Below are positions 17,490-25,261 of a DNA stretch of 64,000 nt, piece by piece. This stretch comes from Acuticoccus sp. I52.16.1. Its GTDB lineage: Bacteria; Pseudomonadota; Alphaproteobacteria; Rhizobiales; Amorphaceae. A program made the translations under genes and the position numbers. Where the stretch lies: positions 992,001 to 1,056,000 of the forward strand of contig NZ_CP094828.1 of NCBI RefSeq assembly GCF_022865125.1, given 5' to 3'. The notes under the pieces are model-generated. The model saw only the letters and a program-made list of their open reading frames with translations, was not told the origin of the DNA and did not search any database. Every line of letters starts with the position of its first letter. Position 1 is the first letter of the stretch.

Positions 17490-17523
17490 AAAAAGAGCCG
17501 GCCGGTTCGGGAGACCGGCCGGC
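17490..17523 (-). terminator. Intrinsic terminator/attenuator after the binding-protein gene
   Basis: A perfect 10-bp inverted repeat (left arm 17497-17506, right arm 17514-17523, 7-nt loop) is followed on the minus strand by TCTTTTT (complement of 17490-17496). It begins 15 bp past the stop of the ABC binding protein and precedes hyuA2. It should end most transcripts after the binding protein and let a fraction continue into hyuA2-hyuB2. Confidence 0.8.
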
Positions 17524-17537
17524 GAAGCGAGCCGCTG

Positions 17538-18740
17538 CTATTTGAGGCGGAAGAGGACCTCGTAGGGGACCGGCTCGGAGACACGGTACTCGTCGACGAC
17601 CTTGTGCTCGTTGTCCTTGACCTCGACGATCATGTACGGCGCGTCGTTCTGGATGTGCAGCTTGTCGGAGAAGGTGCGCGGGCCGAGGATCGTCTCGGCG
17701 TCGGTATAGGTCTCCATGATCGGGACGACCTTGTCGGCGTCGGTGCTGCCGGCTTCCTCGACCGCCTTGGCCCACAGCTCCAGCCACGCGTAGGCGGGGT
17801 AGGTGTACTGCGTCACCGGCAGGCGCCCGAACTTCTCCTCGAAGTCGGCATTGAAGGCCTGAACCGCCTCGCGCGGGTCGTCACCGTAGATCGACGCCTG
17901 GACGGGGATGTAGAAGTCGGTCAGGTCCGGCACCGCGTCGGTCCAATAGGTGCCGTCCATCGACGAACCGTTGAGGATCGGCATGTCGAGACCCGAGGCG
18001 CGGAGCTGACGCACGGCCGAGGCGCCTCCCGGCACATAGGTGCACAGCATGATCGCGTCCGGCGCCTCCGGCAGGCTCTTGATCCGCGTGATCTGCGACT
18101 GGATCGACGGGTCGTCGTTCTTGAAGGTGTCGGACCCCAGGATCTCCAAGCCGTCCATTTTGCCGGCCGCCCAGTCGAACCCGGCGCAGACCGACTTATC
18201 GTACTCGATCGTGGTGTCGAGGAGGACGTAGGCGGTCTTCATGTCGAGGTTGGCGGCGGCCCACTCGGCCATCGTCGCGCCCTGCACCTGGGCGGCGATG
18301 GATGAGGTGAAGGCGTATTTGCCCGCGCCTTCGATGCCCGCCTTCGGGTCCTCGGCGCACAGGAACATGGAGACGATGTCGGCCTGCTGCGCGGCGATCG
18401 CGGCCGGCGCGCCGAAGTCGTAGTCGCAGGAGACGACGACGAGGTCGGCCCCCTCGCGCACCACGTCCTGGCCGGCCTTGGCGCCCTGCACGCGGTCGGA
18501 CTTGGTGTCGGAGGTGACGAAGCTCACCTCCCGCCCCAGAAGGCCGCCTTTTTCGTTCTGGTTGTCGATCCACAGCTTCACGGCGTTGCTCGAGTCGCCG
18601 TCGTAGGCGACCATGAAGCCGCTCTCGGCGATGGCGAGGCCGACGACGATCGGATCGTCGGCCCTGGCGGGGGCGGCCGCCATCCAGATCGTCGCCGCCA
18701 GCGCCGCGAGCGCGACACCCGTGTTCCTAGTCCGCGTCAT
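17538..18740 (-). CDS. ABC transporter substrate-binding protein, branched-chain amino acid type (LivK-like)
   Basis: 400 residues with a Sec signal peptide (MTRTRNTGVALAALAATIWM, cleavage expected after ARA at about residue 27). A type I periplasmic-binding fold begins DDPIVVGLAIAESGFMVAYDGDSSNAVKLW. It should capture an amino-acid-like or amide ligand in the periplasm for LivHMGF. The open frame runs upstream, but ATG 18740 has CAGGAG before it and begins the signal peptide. It is divergent from livG across a 493-bp regulatory gap and followed by a terminator, then hyuA2-hyuB2. This ties import to ring opening. Confidence 0.92.
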   Translation of the reverse strand: MTRTRNTGVALAALAATIWMAAAPARADDPIVVGLAIAESGFMVAYDGDSSNAVKLWIDNQNEKGGLLGREVSFVTSDTKSDRVQGAKAGQDVVREGADLVVVSCDYDFGAPAAIAAQQADIVSMFLCAEDPKAGIEGAGKYAFTSSIAAQVQGATMAEWAAANLDMKTAYVLLDTTIEYDKSVCAGFDWAAGKMDGLEILGSDTFKNDDPSIQSQITRIKSLPEAPDAIMLCTYVPGGASAVRQLRASGLDMPILNGSSMDGTYWTDAVPDLTDFYIPVQASIYGDDPREAVQAFNADFEEKFGRLPVTQYTYPAYAWLELWAKAVEEAGSTDADKVVPIMETYTDAETILGPRTFSDKLHIQNDAPYMIVEVKDNEHKVVDEYRVSEPVPYEVLFRLK

Positions 18741-19233
18741 CCCCTGCTCCTGGGTTCGAGGGTTCAATCGGCATGCGGGCCGGCGGGACGGACGGGCGCG
18801 GTTCCCCCGGCGCGAACCGGACGGCGCGCGTCGCGCATGGCCGACCGAGCCGCGGAGGTGGACCGAGCCGATCCACGGGCACCCGCCCACCTTGCGCGCC
18901 AGCTTGCGCACGCACTGCGGCAAGGGCCCGCGACACCGGGAGGGAGACCGCATTCCGGCGGCTGTCGGCGCGAGTATTACGCAAAGCGGATCGGCCGGTT
19001 ATCACGGGACTGAACATTTCTTTGACACTGAGCGCCCTTGCCTCATTCCTGGGCGTTCGGCCCTTCCGCTGCTGCGTGCGCCTTGCAACAAATCAGGCGG
19101 GGCGACGCCATGGCATGCCGCCGCCAGCCCACCGGAGCGGCCGGCCGGGCGTGGCCCCGCCCTTGCAGAATGCCATTTCGCACCGCGCCGGCCGACGCCG
19201 TGCGCCGAGCGGGCAGGACGAAAGCAGGAGTCT
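18741..19233. promoter_or_regulatory. 493-bp divergent regulatory region between the binding-protein gene and livG
   Basis: No gene is supported here; the open frames crossing it are extensions of flanking frames. It must contain promoters for both transcripts. An exact TTGACA occurs at 19022-19027 on the plus strand, but the bases 17 nt further (ATTCCT) are a poor -10, so this is only a candidate. The interval 18960-19035 is the least GC-rich part. A short direct repeat CTTGCGC occurs twice within about 20 bp near 18892-18910. The length suggests regulator-binding sites, none of which I can define. Confidence 0.5.
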
Positions 19234-20001
19234 ATGACGGTTCAGATCAGCGATCCGCCGCCCTCGTCCGCCGCGGTGGACGCCGCCGTGTTCCGCGCCG
19301 AGAACATCTCCGTCCAGTTCGGCGGGCTCAAGGCGATCTCCGAAGTCAGCCTCGAAGTCGAGCGGCACCAGGTGTTCGGCCTCATCGGCCCCAACGGTGC
19401 CGGCAAGACGACCCTCGTCAATTGCCTGACCGGTTTCCAGCGCCCGACCGCCGGCAAGGTCACGCTGGCCGGAGCCGACACCACCGGCTGGTCGCCGACG
19501 CGCTTCCGCAAGGCCGGCATCGGCCGCACCTTCCAGGCCGGACGGCTGTTCCGTGACATGACGGTCTTGGAAAACGTCGAGGTCACCGCCGCGGCGCTGG
19601 GGCTGTCGCGCCGCCAGGCCCGCCTCTATGCGATGGAGATGCTGGGCTGGCTCGGCATCGCCCACGACGCCGAACGCCTCTGCGGGGGCCTGCCCTACAC
19701 CGACGAGCGCCGCGTCGGCATCGCCCGCGCGCTGCTCCTCAAACCCGCATTCGTCCTGCTCGACGAGCCCGCCGCCGGCATGTCCGACCACGAGTGCGAC
19801 ACGCTCATGCACCTCGTGCGCGAGATCCCCAAGGTCCACGGCTGCGGCGTGCTGCTGATCGAGCACAACATGCGCGTCATCATGGGCCTGTGCGACCGCA
19901 TTCACGTGCTGGACGGGGGGCGCACCATCGCCGACGGCCCGGCCCGCGAGGTGCAGAAGGACCCCACGGTCATCGCCGCCTACCTCGGAGCCGCCGCATG
20001 A
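19234..20001 (+). CDS. livG: Branched-chain amino acid type ABC transporter ATP-binding protein (LivG)
   Basis: 255-residue cytoplasmic ATPase. Walker A GPNGAGKTT is at residues 52-60, Walker B AFVLLDEPAAGM and the switch His in LLIEHNM follow, and GRTFQAGRLF is the LivG-type Q-loop. The signature motif is unusual: it reads LPYTDERR, whereas LivG proteins normally keep a Gly at the fourth position (LSYGQ/LPYGD). It is first in the livGFHM-pxp run; its stop overlaps the livF start by ATGA. The start is ATG 19234, with GCAGGAG upstream. It should energise uptake of the ligand delivered by the divergent binding protein. Confidence 0.92.
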   Translation: MTVQISDPPPSSAAVDAAVFRAENISVQFGGLKAISEVSLEVERHQVFGLIGPNGAGKTTLVNCLTGFQRPTAGKVTLAGADTTGWSPTRFRKAGIGRTFQAGRLFRDMTVLENVEVTAAALGLSRRQARLYAMEMLGWLGIAHDAERLCGGLPYTDERRVGIARALLLKPAFVLLDEPAAGMSDHECDTLMHLVREIPKVHGCGVLLIEHNMRVIMGLCDRIHVLDGGRTIADGPAREVQKDPTVIAAYLGAAA

Positions 20002-20750
20002 CCGACACGCCGATGCTGAGCGTCGCCGAACTGGAGGTGCGCTACGGCCGCCTGATCGCCGTGCGCGACGTCTCGCTTACCGTCGCGACGGGCGAGATCG
20101 TGTGCATCGTCGGCCCCAACGGCGCCGGCAAGTCGACCACGCTGGCCGCCGTCGCCGGCGGTGTCCCCAAGGTGCGCGGGACCGTGACCCTCGCGGGCCA
20201 GGACATCAGCGCCATGAAACCGGAGAACATCGCCAAGCTGGGCGTGTCGCTGGTGCCGGAGGGGCGGCACGTGTTCGCCTCCCTCACCGTCGAGGACAAC
20301 TTGCGCGTCGGCACCTTCATGCGCGGCAAGGTGGACGTCGCGGCCGAGATGGACCGCGTCTTCACCCACTTCCCCCGCCTCGCCGAGCGGCGCAAGCAGG
20401 CGGCCGGCAAGCTCTCGGGCGGGGAGCAGCAGATGCTCGTCATCGGCCGTGCGTTGATGACCGCACCCAAGATCATCCTGGTCGACGAGCCGTCGCTGGG
20501 CCTCGCGCCGATGATCATCGACCAAGTCTACGCCATCCTCGTCGAGCTGCGCGAGCGCGAGGGGCTGACCCTCCTCATCAACGAGCAGTCGTCCGAGCGG
20601 ATGCTGAAGTTCGCCGACCGCATCTACGTCATGCGCGAAGGGCTGATGCAGCTCGAGGGCACCCGCCGCGAGCTGGAGGACGGCAAGGCGATCCAGAGCG
20701 CCTACTTCGGCTTCGACGCGCACACCGCCACGATGGAGGTCGCCGAGTGA
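19998..20750 (+). CDS. livF: Branched-chain amino acid type ABC transporter ATP-binding protein (LivF)
   Basis: 250 residues. Walker A GPNGAGKST lies at residues 39-47, a canonical signature LSGGEQQML and Walker B IILVDEPSLGLAP follow, and the LivF-typical LLINEQSSERML closes the switch region. It forms the ATPase pair with LivG on the cytoplasmic face. The start overlaps the livG stop (ATGA), and its own stop overlaps the livH GTG (GTGA), so translation of the three genes is coupled. Its intact signature contrasts with the altered one in LivG. Confidence 0.95.
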   Translation: MTDTPMLSVAELEVRYGRLIAVRDVSLTVATGEIVCIVGPNGAGKSTTLAAVAGGVPKVRGTVTLAGQDISAMKPENIAKLGVSLVPEGRHVFASLTVEDNLRVGTFMRGKVDVAAEMDRVFTHFPRLAERRKQAAGKLSGGEQQMLVIGRALMTAPKIILVDEPSLGLAPMIIDQVYAILVELREREGLTLLINEQSSERMLKFADRIYVMREGLMQLEGTRRELEDGKAIQSAYFGFDAHTATMEVAE

Positions 20751-21661
20751 TCCCGTTCCTCCAGAACCTCATCGACGCCGTCAGCCTGGGGAGCCTCTAT
20801 GCGCTGGCGGCGCTGGGCATCGGGCTCCTCTTCGGCATCCTGCGCCTCATCAACTTCGCGCATGGCGACTTCATCACCATAGGCGCCTACGCGCTGATCG
20901 TGCCCTCGACCGACGCGGTGGCGCGCATGTTCATCGGCGGCTGGAACTTCATTCCGCTGACGCTCGCCGTCATCCTGGTATGCGTCGCCGCGGCGCTGCT
21001 GTCCGACCGGCTCCTCTTCCGCCACCTGCGCACCGCCAACCCGGCGACGCTGATGGTCGCGTCCTTCGCGCTCGGCTACGTGATCCAGAACCTGCTGCTG
21101 ATGATCTATGGCGCGCGGCCCAAGGCGGTCGGCCTGTGGTCCTCGCTGACCCAGATCGTCGAGATCGGGGCGCTGCGCGTGCCGCTGCTGCAACTCATCA
21201 TCATCTGCGTGACGCTCGCCCTCCTCCTCGGCCTCACCCTCTTCATGACGTACACGCGCTACGGCGTGCAGATGCGGGCGGCCTCCGAGGACTTCGTCAT
21301 GGCCCGCTATCTCGGCATTCGCGCCGACTTCGTCATCGCCCTCGCCTTCGCGATCTCCGGCATGCTCGCCGCCCTCGTCTCGCTGCTGTTCATCACGCAG
21401 ACCGGGGTGCTCTCGCCTCGCATCGGCGTCAGCCTGATGATCTTCGCCTTCGTCGCGACCGTCATCGGCGGCATGGGATCGCTCGCGGGCGCCGTCATCG
21501 GCGGGTTCGTCGTCGGCATCACCAGCGCGATGTTGCAGGCCTACCTCCCGCCCGACATCCGCCCCTTCCGCGACGCCTTCGTGTTCGCGATCGTCATCCT
21601 CATCCTGCTCGTGCGGCCGTCCGGCATCGTGCGTGTCAAAGCGCTGACCGAACGGGTCTGA
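20747..21661 (+). CDS. livH: Branched-chain amino acid type ABC transporter permease (LivH)
   Basis: 304-residue inner-membrane permease with about eight hydrophobic segments. The family opening LGSLYALAALGIGLLFGILRLINFAHGDF, the FRHLR-type loop and the ATPase-contact region MRAASEDFVMARYLGIR (EAA-like) are present, and GGMGSLAGAVIGGFVVG lies near the C-terminus. It starts at GTG 20747 overlapping the livF stop. It forms the transmembrane channel with LivM. Confidence 0.94.
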   Translation: MIPFLQNLIDAVSLGSLYALAALGIGLLFGILRLINFAHGDFITIGAYALIVPSTDAVARMFIGGWNFIPLTLAVILVCVAAALLSDRLLFRHLRTANPATLMVASFALGYVIQNLLLMIYGARPKAVGLWSSLTQIVEIGALRVPLLQLIIICVTLALLLGLTLFMTYTRYGVQMRAASEDFVMARYLGIRADFVIALAFAISGMLAALVSLLFITQTGVLSPRIGVSLMIFAFVATVIGGMGSLAGAVIGGFVVGITSAMLQAYLPPDIRPFRDAFVFAIVILILLVRPSGIVRVKALTERV

Positions 21662-21672
21662 AGGAGCCACCG

Positions 21673-22779
21673 ATGTCTTCTGCCAACATGACCCCCGCGA
21701 AGCCGGGCGCCGGCGAGATAGTGCGCTGGGCCTGGCCGGCCGCGCTCCTCAGCCTGCTCATCCTCGCCATCGCCGTCCTCACCTTCGCCGCCGACTCCGG
21801 CGGCCTGGAACAGACCATCACCGAGATGCTGATCCGCGTCGTCGTGGTGGTCGGCATGTACGTCTTCATCGGCAACTCGGGCATCCTGTCGTTCGGGCAC
21901 ATCGGCTTCATGGCGATCGGGGCCTACGCCTCCGCCTGGCTCACCTGCTGCACGCTGCCGATGGTCAAGCCGCTCTACCTGCCGGGCCTGCCGGAATATC
22001 TGAAGACGACCAGTCAGCCCTTCCTCGTCGGCATCGTGGGAGGGGCGGCGCTGGCGGGCGCGGTGGCCCTCGTCGTCGGCGCGCCGCTGATGCGCCTGCG
22101 CGGCATCGGCGCCTCCATCGCGACGTTCGCGCTGCTGGCCATCATCAACACCGTCTACGGCAACTGGGATTCGGTGACGGCGGGCGCCAGCTCGATCGCC
22201 AACATCCCCGTCGTGGTGAGCTACTGGGTGGCGGCGATCTTCGCCATCGCGGCGATCTGGATCGCCTATGCCTACCAGCAGTCCAAGTACGGGCTGATGC
22301 TGCGCGCCGTGCGCGACGACGAGGTCGCCGCCAACGCCTCGGGCGCGGAGGCGGTGGGACTGCGGCTCGGCGCGTTCGTCCTGTCGGGCGCGCTGGTGGG
22401 CGTCGGCGGTGTGCTCCACGCCAACTTCCTCGGCATCCTGACGATCGACGCCTTCTACCTCGGCATCACCTTTCTCACGCTGGCGATGCTCATCATCGGC
22501 GGCATCGGCAGCCTCACCGGCGCGGTGATCGGCGTCGTGTTCGTGACCTTCGTCGTGGAGGTCTTGCGCGCGCTGGAGAACGGCGTGACCATCGCCGAAA
22601 CGGTGATCGAACTGCCCAAGGGGCTCCAGGAAGTCGGGCTCGGTCTCATCATGATCGTCATCCTGCTGACGCGCCCGGCCGGCCTCACCAAGAGCCGCGA
22701 GATCCCCTTCCCCTTCGGTCGCCGCCGCGGCAAGGACGCGACGCCGGAGCACCCCGTCGCCGCCCAGCCGGCCGAGTAG
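21673..22779 (+). CDS. livM: Branched-chain amino acid type ABC transporter permease (LivM)
   Basis: 368-residue permease with roughly ten hydrophobic segments and the LivM hallmarks GNSGILSFGHIGFMAIGAYASAWLT, LRGIGASIATFALLAII, RAVRDDEVAANASG and IGGIGSLTGAVIG. The charged C-terminal tail (about 30 residues) is cytoplasmic. The start ATG 21673 follows AAGGAGCC and lies 11 bp after livH. The next gene, pxpA, starts 25 bp after its stop with a strong Shine-Dalgarno, so the transporter and the oxoprolinase-type genes form one operon. Confidence 0.94.
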   Translation: MSSANMTPAKPGAGEIVRWAWPAALLSLLILAIAVLTFAADSGGLEQTITEMLIRVVVVVGMYVFIGNSGILSFGHIGFMAIGAYASAWLTCCTLPMVKPLYLPGLPEYLKTTSQPFLVGIVGGAALAGAVALVVGAPLMRLRGIGASIATFALLAIINTVYGNWDSVTAGASSIANIPVVVSYWVAAIFAIAAIWIAYAYQQSKYGLMLRAVRDDEVAANASGAEAVGLRLGAFVLSGALVGVGGVLHANFLGILTIDAFYLGITFLTLAMLIIGGIGSLTGAVIGVVFVTFVVEVLRALENGVTIAETVIELPKGLQEVGLGLIMIVILLTRPAGLTKSREIPFPFGRRRGKDATPEHPVAAQPAE

Positions 22780-22804
22780 CGCGATGCATGGAAAGGAGGC
22801 GACG

Positions 22805-23587
22805 ATGGCGATGACGTCGGTCGACATCAACTGCGACATGGGCGAGGGCTTCGGCCACTGGCAGTATGGCGACGCGCCCGACGCGGCGTTGATGGCGGTC
22901 ATCAGCTCCGCCAACGTCGCCGCCGGCTACCACGCGGGCGACCCCAACATCATGGACGAGGTGGCCCGCCTGTGCGCCGAGCACGGCGTCGGCCTCGGCG
23001 CGCACCCCGGCTACGGCGACCGGCAGGGCTTCGGCCGGCGGGTGATCGACGCCGCCCCCGCCGAGCTGGTGAACGACATCCTCTACCAGACCGGCGCGAT
23101 CCGCGAGTTCGGCCGCCGCTACGGCATCCCGCTCCGGCATGTGAAGCCGCACGGCGCGCTCTACATGACCGCCGCCAACGACGCGGAGCTGTCGCGCCTC
23201 CTGGTGAAGGCGCTGCGCAAGACCGACCCGGACGCCGCCCTCTACTGCATGGGTCCGTCCGAGACCTTCCGCATCGCGCAGGTGGCCGGCCAGCCCACCG
23301 TGCGCGAGCTCTTCGCCGACCGCGACTACGACGCGTCCGGCCAGATCGTGTTCGCCCGCAAGATGCGCCGGCTCGACCCGCAGGCGGTCGCCGAGAAGTG
23401 CCTGCGCGCCTGCACCGAGGGCACTGTCGTGACCGTCGACGGCGAGACGATCGCGCTACCGTTCGAGTCCATCTGCTTCCACTCCGACACGCCCGGCGCG
23501 CTCGAGATCGGCACCGCCATCCACGAGACGCTGACCGGTGCGGGCATCACCATCGCCCCGCCGCCCCGCGTCGCCGCCGCCGCCTGA
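22805..23587 (+). CDS. pxpA: 5-oxoprolinase subunit PxpA (LamB/YcsF family)
   Basis: 260 residues, family-typical length. DINCDMGEGFG at residues 7-17, SANVAAGYHAGDP, GAHPGYGDRQGFGRR and HVKPHGALYM carry the conserved Asp, Glu and His residues of the YcsF TIM-barrel-like fold. The C-terminal IALPFESICFHSDTPGA is also conserved. PxpA with PxpB and PxpC forms the prokaryotic ATP-dependent 5-oxoprolinase in Bacillus. An upstream in-frame ATG exists at 22784, but ATG 22805 is preceded by GGAAAGGAGG and is preferred. Here it is separated from pxpB/pxpC by biotin carrier and carboxylase genes. Confidence 0.93.
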   Translation: MAMTSVDINCDMGEGFGHWQYGDAPDAALMAVISSANVAAGYHAGDPNIMDEVARLCAEHGVGLGAHPGYGDRQGFGRRVIDAAPAELVNDILYQTGAIREFGRRYGIPLRHVKPHGALYMTAANDAELSRLLVKALRKTDPDAALYCMGPSETFRIAQVAGQPTVRELFADRDYDASGQIVFARKMRRLDPQAVAEKCLRACTEGTVVTVDGETIALPFESICFHSDTPGALEIGTAIHETLTGAGITIAPPPRVAAAA

Positions 23588-23619
23588 TCCCCGCTCGCCC
23601 GTCTCACCCGAGGACACAC

Positions 23620-23856
23620 ATGGCCAAAGAGATCCGCTCGCCGCTGCCCGGCACCTTCTACCGCAAGCCCTCGCCGGACGATCCGCCGTTCGTCGAGGAC
23701 GGCGGGTCGGTCGAGGTCGGCACCACCATCGGCCTCGTCGAGGTGATGAAAAGCTTTCACGAGGTGAAGGCCGAGGAGGCGGGCACCAACGTCGTCTTCA
23801 AGGTCGAGAACGAGGACCCGGTGATGGCCGGCCACATCCTCGCCGAGATGGACTGA
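23620..23856 (+). CDS. Stand-alone biotinyl carrier domain protein (BCCP-like)
   Basis: 78 residues, essentially only the biotinyl/lipoyl hammerhead domain: SPLPGTFYRKPSPD at the start, the carrier motif VEVMKSFHEV with the modified Lys expected at residue 44, and a closing HILAEMD strand. It lacks the long N-terminal region and linker of AccB, so it is a shortened, dedicated carrier. It lies 32 bp after pxpA and 9 bp before the biotin carboxylase. I infer that it carries carboxybiotin between that carboxylase and the PxpB/PxpC-type carboxyltransferase. A role in fatty-acid synthesis is less likely given the operon. Confidence 0.9.
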   Translation: MAKEIRSPLPGTFYRKPSPDDPPFVEDGGSVEVGTTIGLVEVMKSFHEVKAEEAGTNVVFKVENEDPVMAGHILAEMD

Positions 23857-23865
23857 CCCGCCGGC

Positions 23866-25245
23866 ATGTCCGCGCCCGGCGACCTTTCCGGCAAGACCCT
23901 CTTCGTCGCCAATCGCGGCGAGATCGCGGTGCGCATCGTCCGTGCCGCCAAGGCGCTGGGCCTTCGCACGGTGCAGGCGCACTCGGACGCGGATGCCGAC
24001 ATGCTGGCCGTCCGCCTCGCCGACGCGGCCGTCTCGGTCGGCCCACCCCAGGCGGCGAAATCGTACCTGAACATCGAGCGCGTCGTCGCCGCCGCCCAGG
24101 AGGCCGGCGCCGACGCGGTCCACCCCGGCTACGGCTTCCTCGCCGAGAACGCGACGTTCGCCGCGGCGGTGGAAGCGGCGGGGATGATCTTCGTCGGCCC
24201 CTCCGCGGAGACGATTGCGAAGATGGGCGACAAGGTCGCCGCCAGGAACGCTGCGCGCGCGGCGAACGTCCCCATCACCCCCGGCTCCGAAGGCCGGCTC
24301 GACGGGCTCGACGCCGCCCGCGCCGTCGCGGGCGAGATCGGCTTCCCGCTGATGATCAAGGCGGCGGCGGGCGGGGGCGGGCGCGGCATCCGCGTCGCGC
24401 ACGACCGGGACGAACTCGCCCGGCTGGTCCCCCAGGCCGAGGCCGAGGCGCGGGCAGCGTTCGGCGACGGCGGCCTCTACATCGAGCGGTTCGTCCCCCG
24501 CGCCCGCCACATCGAGGTGCAGGTGCTGGGCGACGGGACGCGCGCCGTCCACCTCTTCGAGCGCGAATGCTCGCTCCAGCGCCGCCGGCAGAAGGTGTGG
24601 GAGGAGGCCCCGTCCGCCTCGCTCTCACCGCAGGAGCGCGAGGAGATCTGCGCCGCCTCCGTGCGCCTCGCCGAGGCGGCCGCTTACAAGGGCGCCGGCA
24701 CGCTGGAGTACCTGTTCGACGACGAGGAACGGCGCTTCTCGTTCCTCGAAATGAACACCCGCATCCAGGTCGAGCACCCCGTCACCGAGGCGATCACCGG
24801 CATCGACCTCGTGGCCGAGATGATCCGCATCGCCTTCGGCGCGCCCCTGCGCCTCGCACAGGAGGACATCGCGATCACCGGCCACGCCATCGAGGTGCGC
24901 ATCAACGCCGAGGACCCGGCCAAGGACTTCATGCCCTTCCCCGGCGTGTGCGGCGCGATCCACGTGCCGGCGGACGTGCGCTTCGACACGCTCCTCTACG
25001 AGGGCTACCAGATCCCTCCCTTCTACGATTCGCTGCTCGGCAAGCTCGTCGTCCACGGCGCGTCCCGCATGGAGGCGATCACCCTCCTGCGCGAGGCGCT
25101 CGCCCGCACCGGCTTCGAGGGCCTCGTCACCACGCTGGCCCTGCACGAGGCGCTCGCCGCCGAGGGCGACGTCATCGGCAACCGCATCCACACCAACTGG
25201 CTCGAGGAATGGCTCGCCACGAAGCCCTTCGAGGCGACATCATGA
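23866..25245 (+). CDS. Biotin carboxylase subunit (AccC-type)
   Basis: 459-residue ATP-grasp enzyme. The N-terminal KTLFVANRGEIAVRIVRAAKALG, HPGYGFLAENATFA, the glycine loop KAAAGGGGRGIRV (about residues 162-174), the ECSLQRRRQK block and the catalytic FLEMNTRIQVEHPVTE region are all intact, as is the C-terminal biotin carboxylase domain. It should carboxylate biotin on the preceding carrier protein using ATP and bicarbonate. It is embedded between the carrier and pxpB homologue, so it is probably a dedicated copy rather than the housekeeping AccC. The start ATG lies 9 bp after the carrier stop. Confidence 0.92.
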   Translation: MSAPGDLSGKTLFVANRGEIAVRIVRAAKALGLRTVQAHSDADADMLAVRLADAAVSVGPPQAAKSYLNIERVVAAAQEAGADAVHPGYGFLAENATFAAAVEAAGMIFVGPSAETIAKMGDKVAARNAARAANVPITPGSEGRLDGLDAARAVAGEIGFPLMIKAAAGGGGRGIRVAHDRDELARLVPQAEAEARAAFGDGGLYIERFVPRARHIEVQVLGDGTRAVHLFERECSLQRRRQKVWEEAPSASLSPQEREEICAASVRLAEAAAYKGAGTLEYLFDDEERRFSFLEMNTRIQVEHPVTEAITGIDLVAEMIRIAFGAPLRLAQEDIAITGHAIEVRINAEDPAKDFMPFPGVCGAIHVPADVRFDTLLYEGYQIPPFYDSLLGKLVVHGASRMEAITLLREALARTGFEGLVTTLALHEALAAEGDVIGNRIHTNWLEEWLATKPFEATS

Positions 25246-25261
25246 CGGGAGGCGCCGCCAC

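Noticed and set aside
19022-19050. Strong sigma-70 promoter at TTGACA upstream of livG
   Set aside because: The -35 matches exactly, but the element 17 bp downstream (ATTCCT) is a poor -10, so it is mentioned only as a candidate inside the regulatory region.
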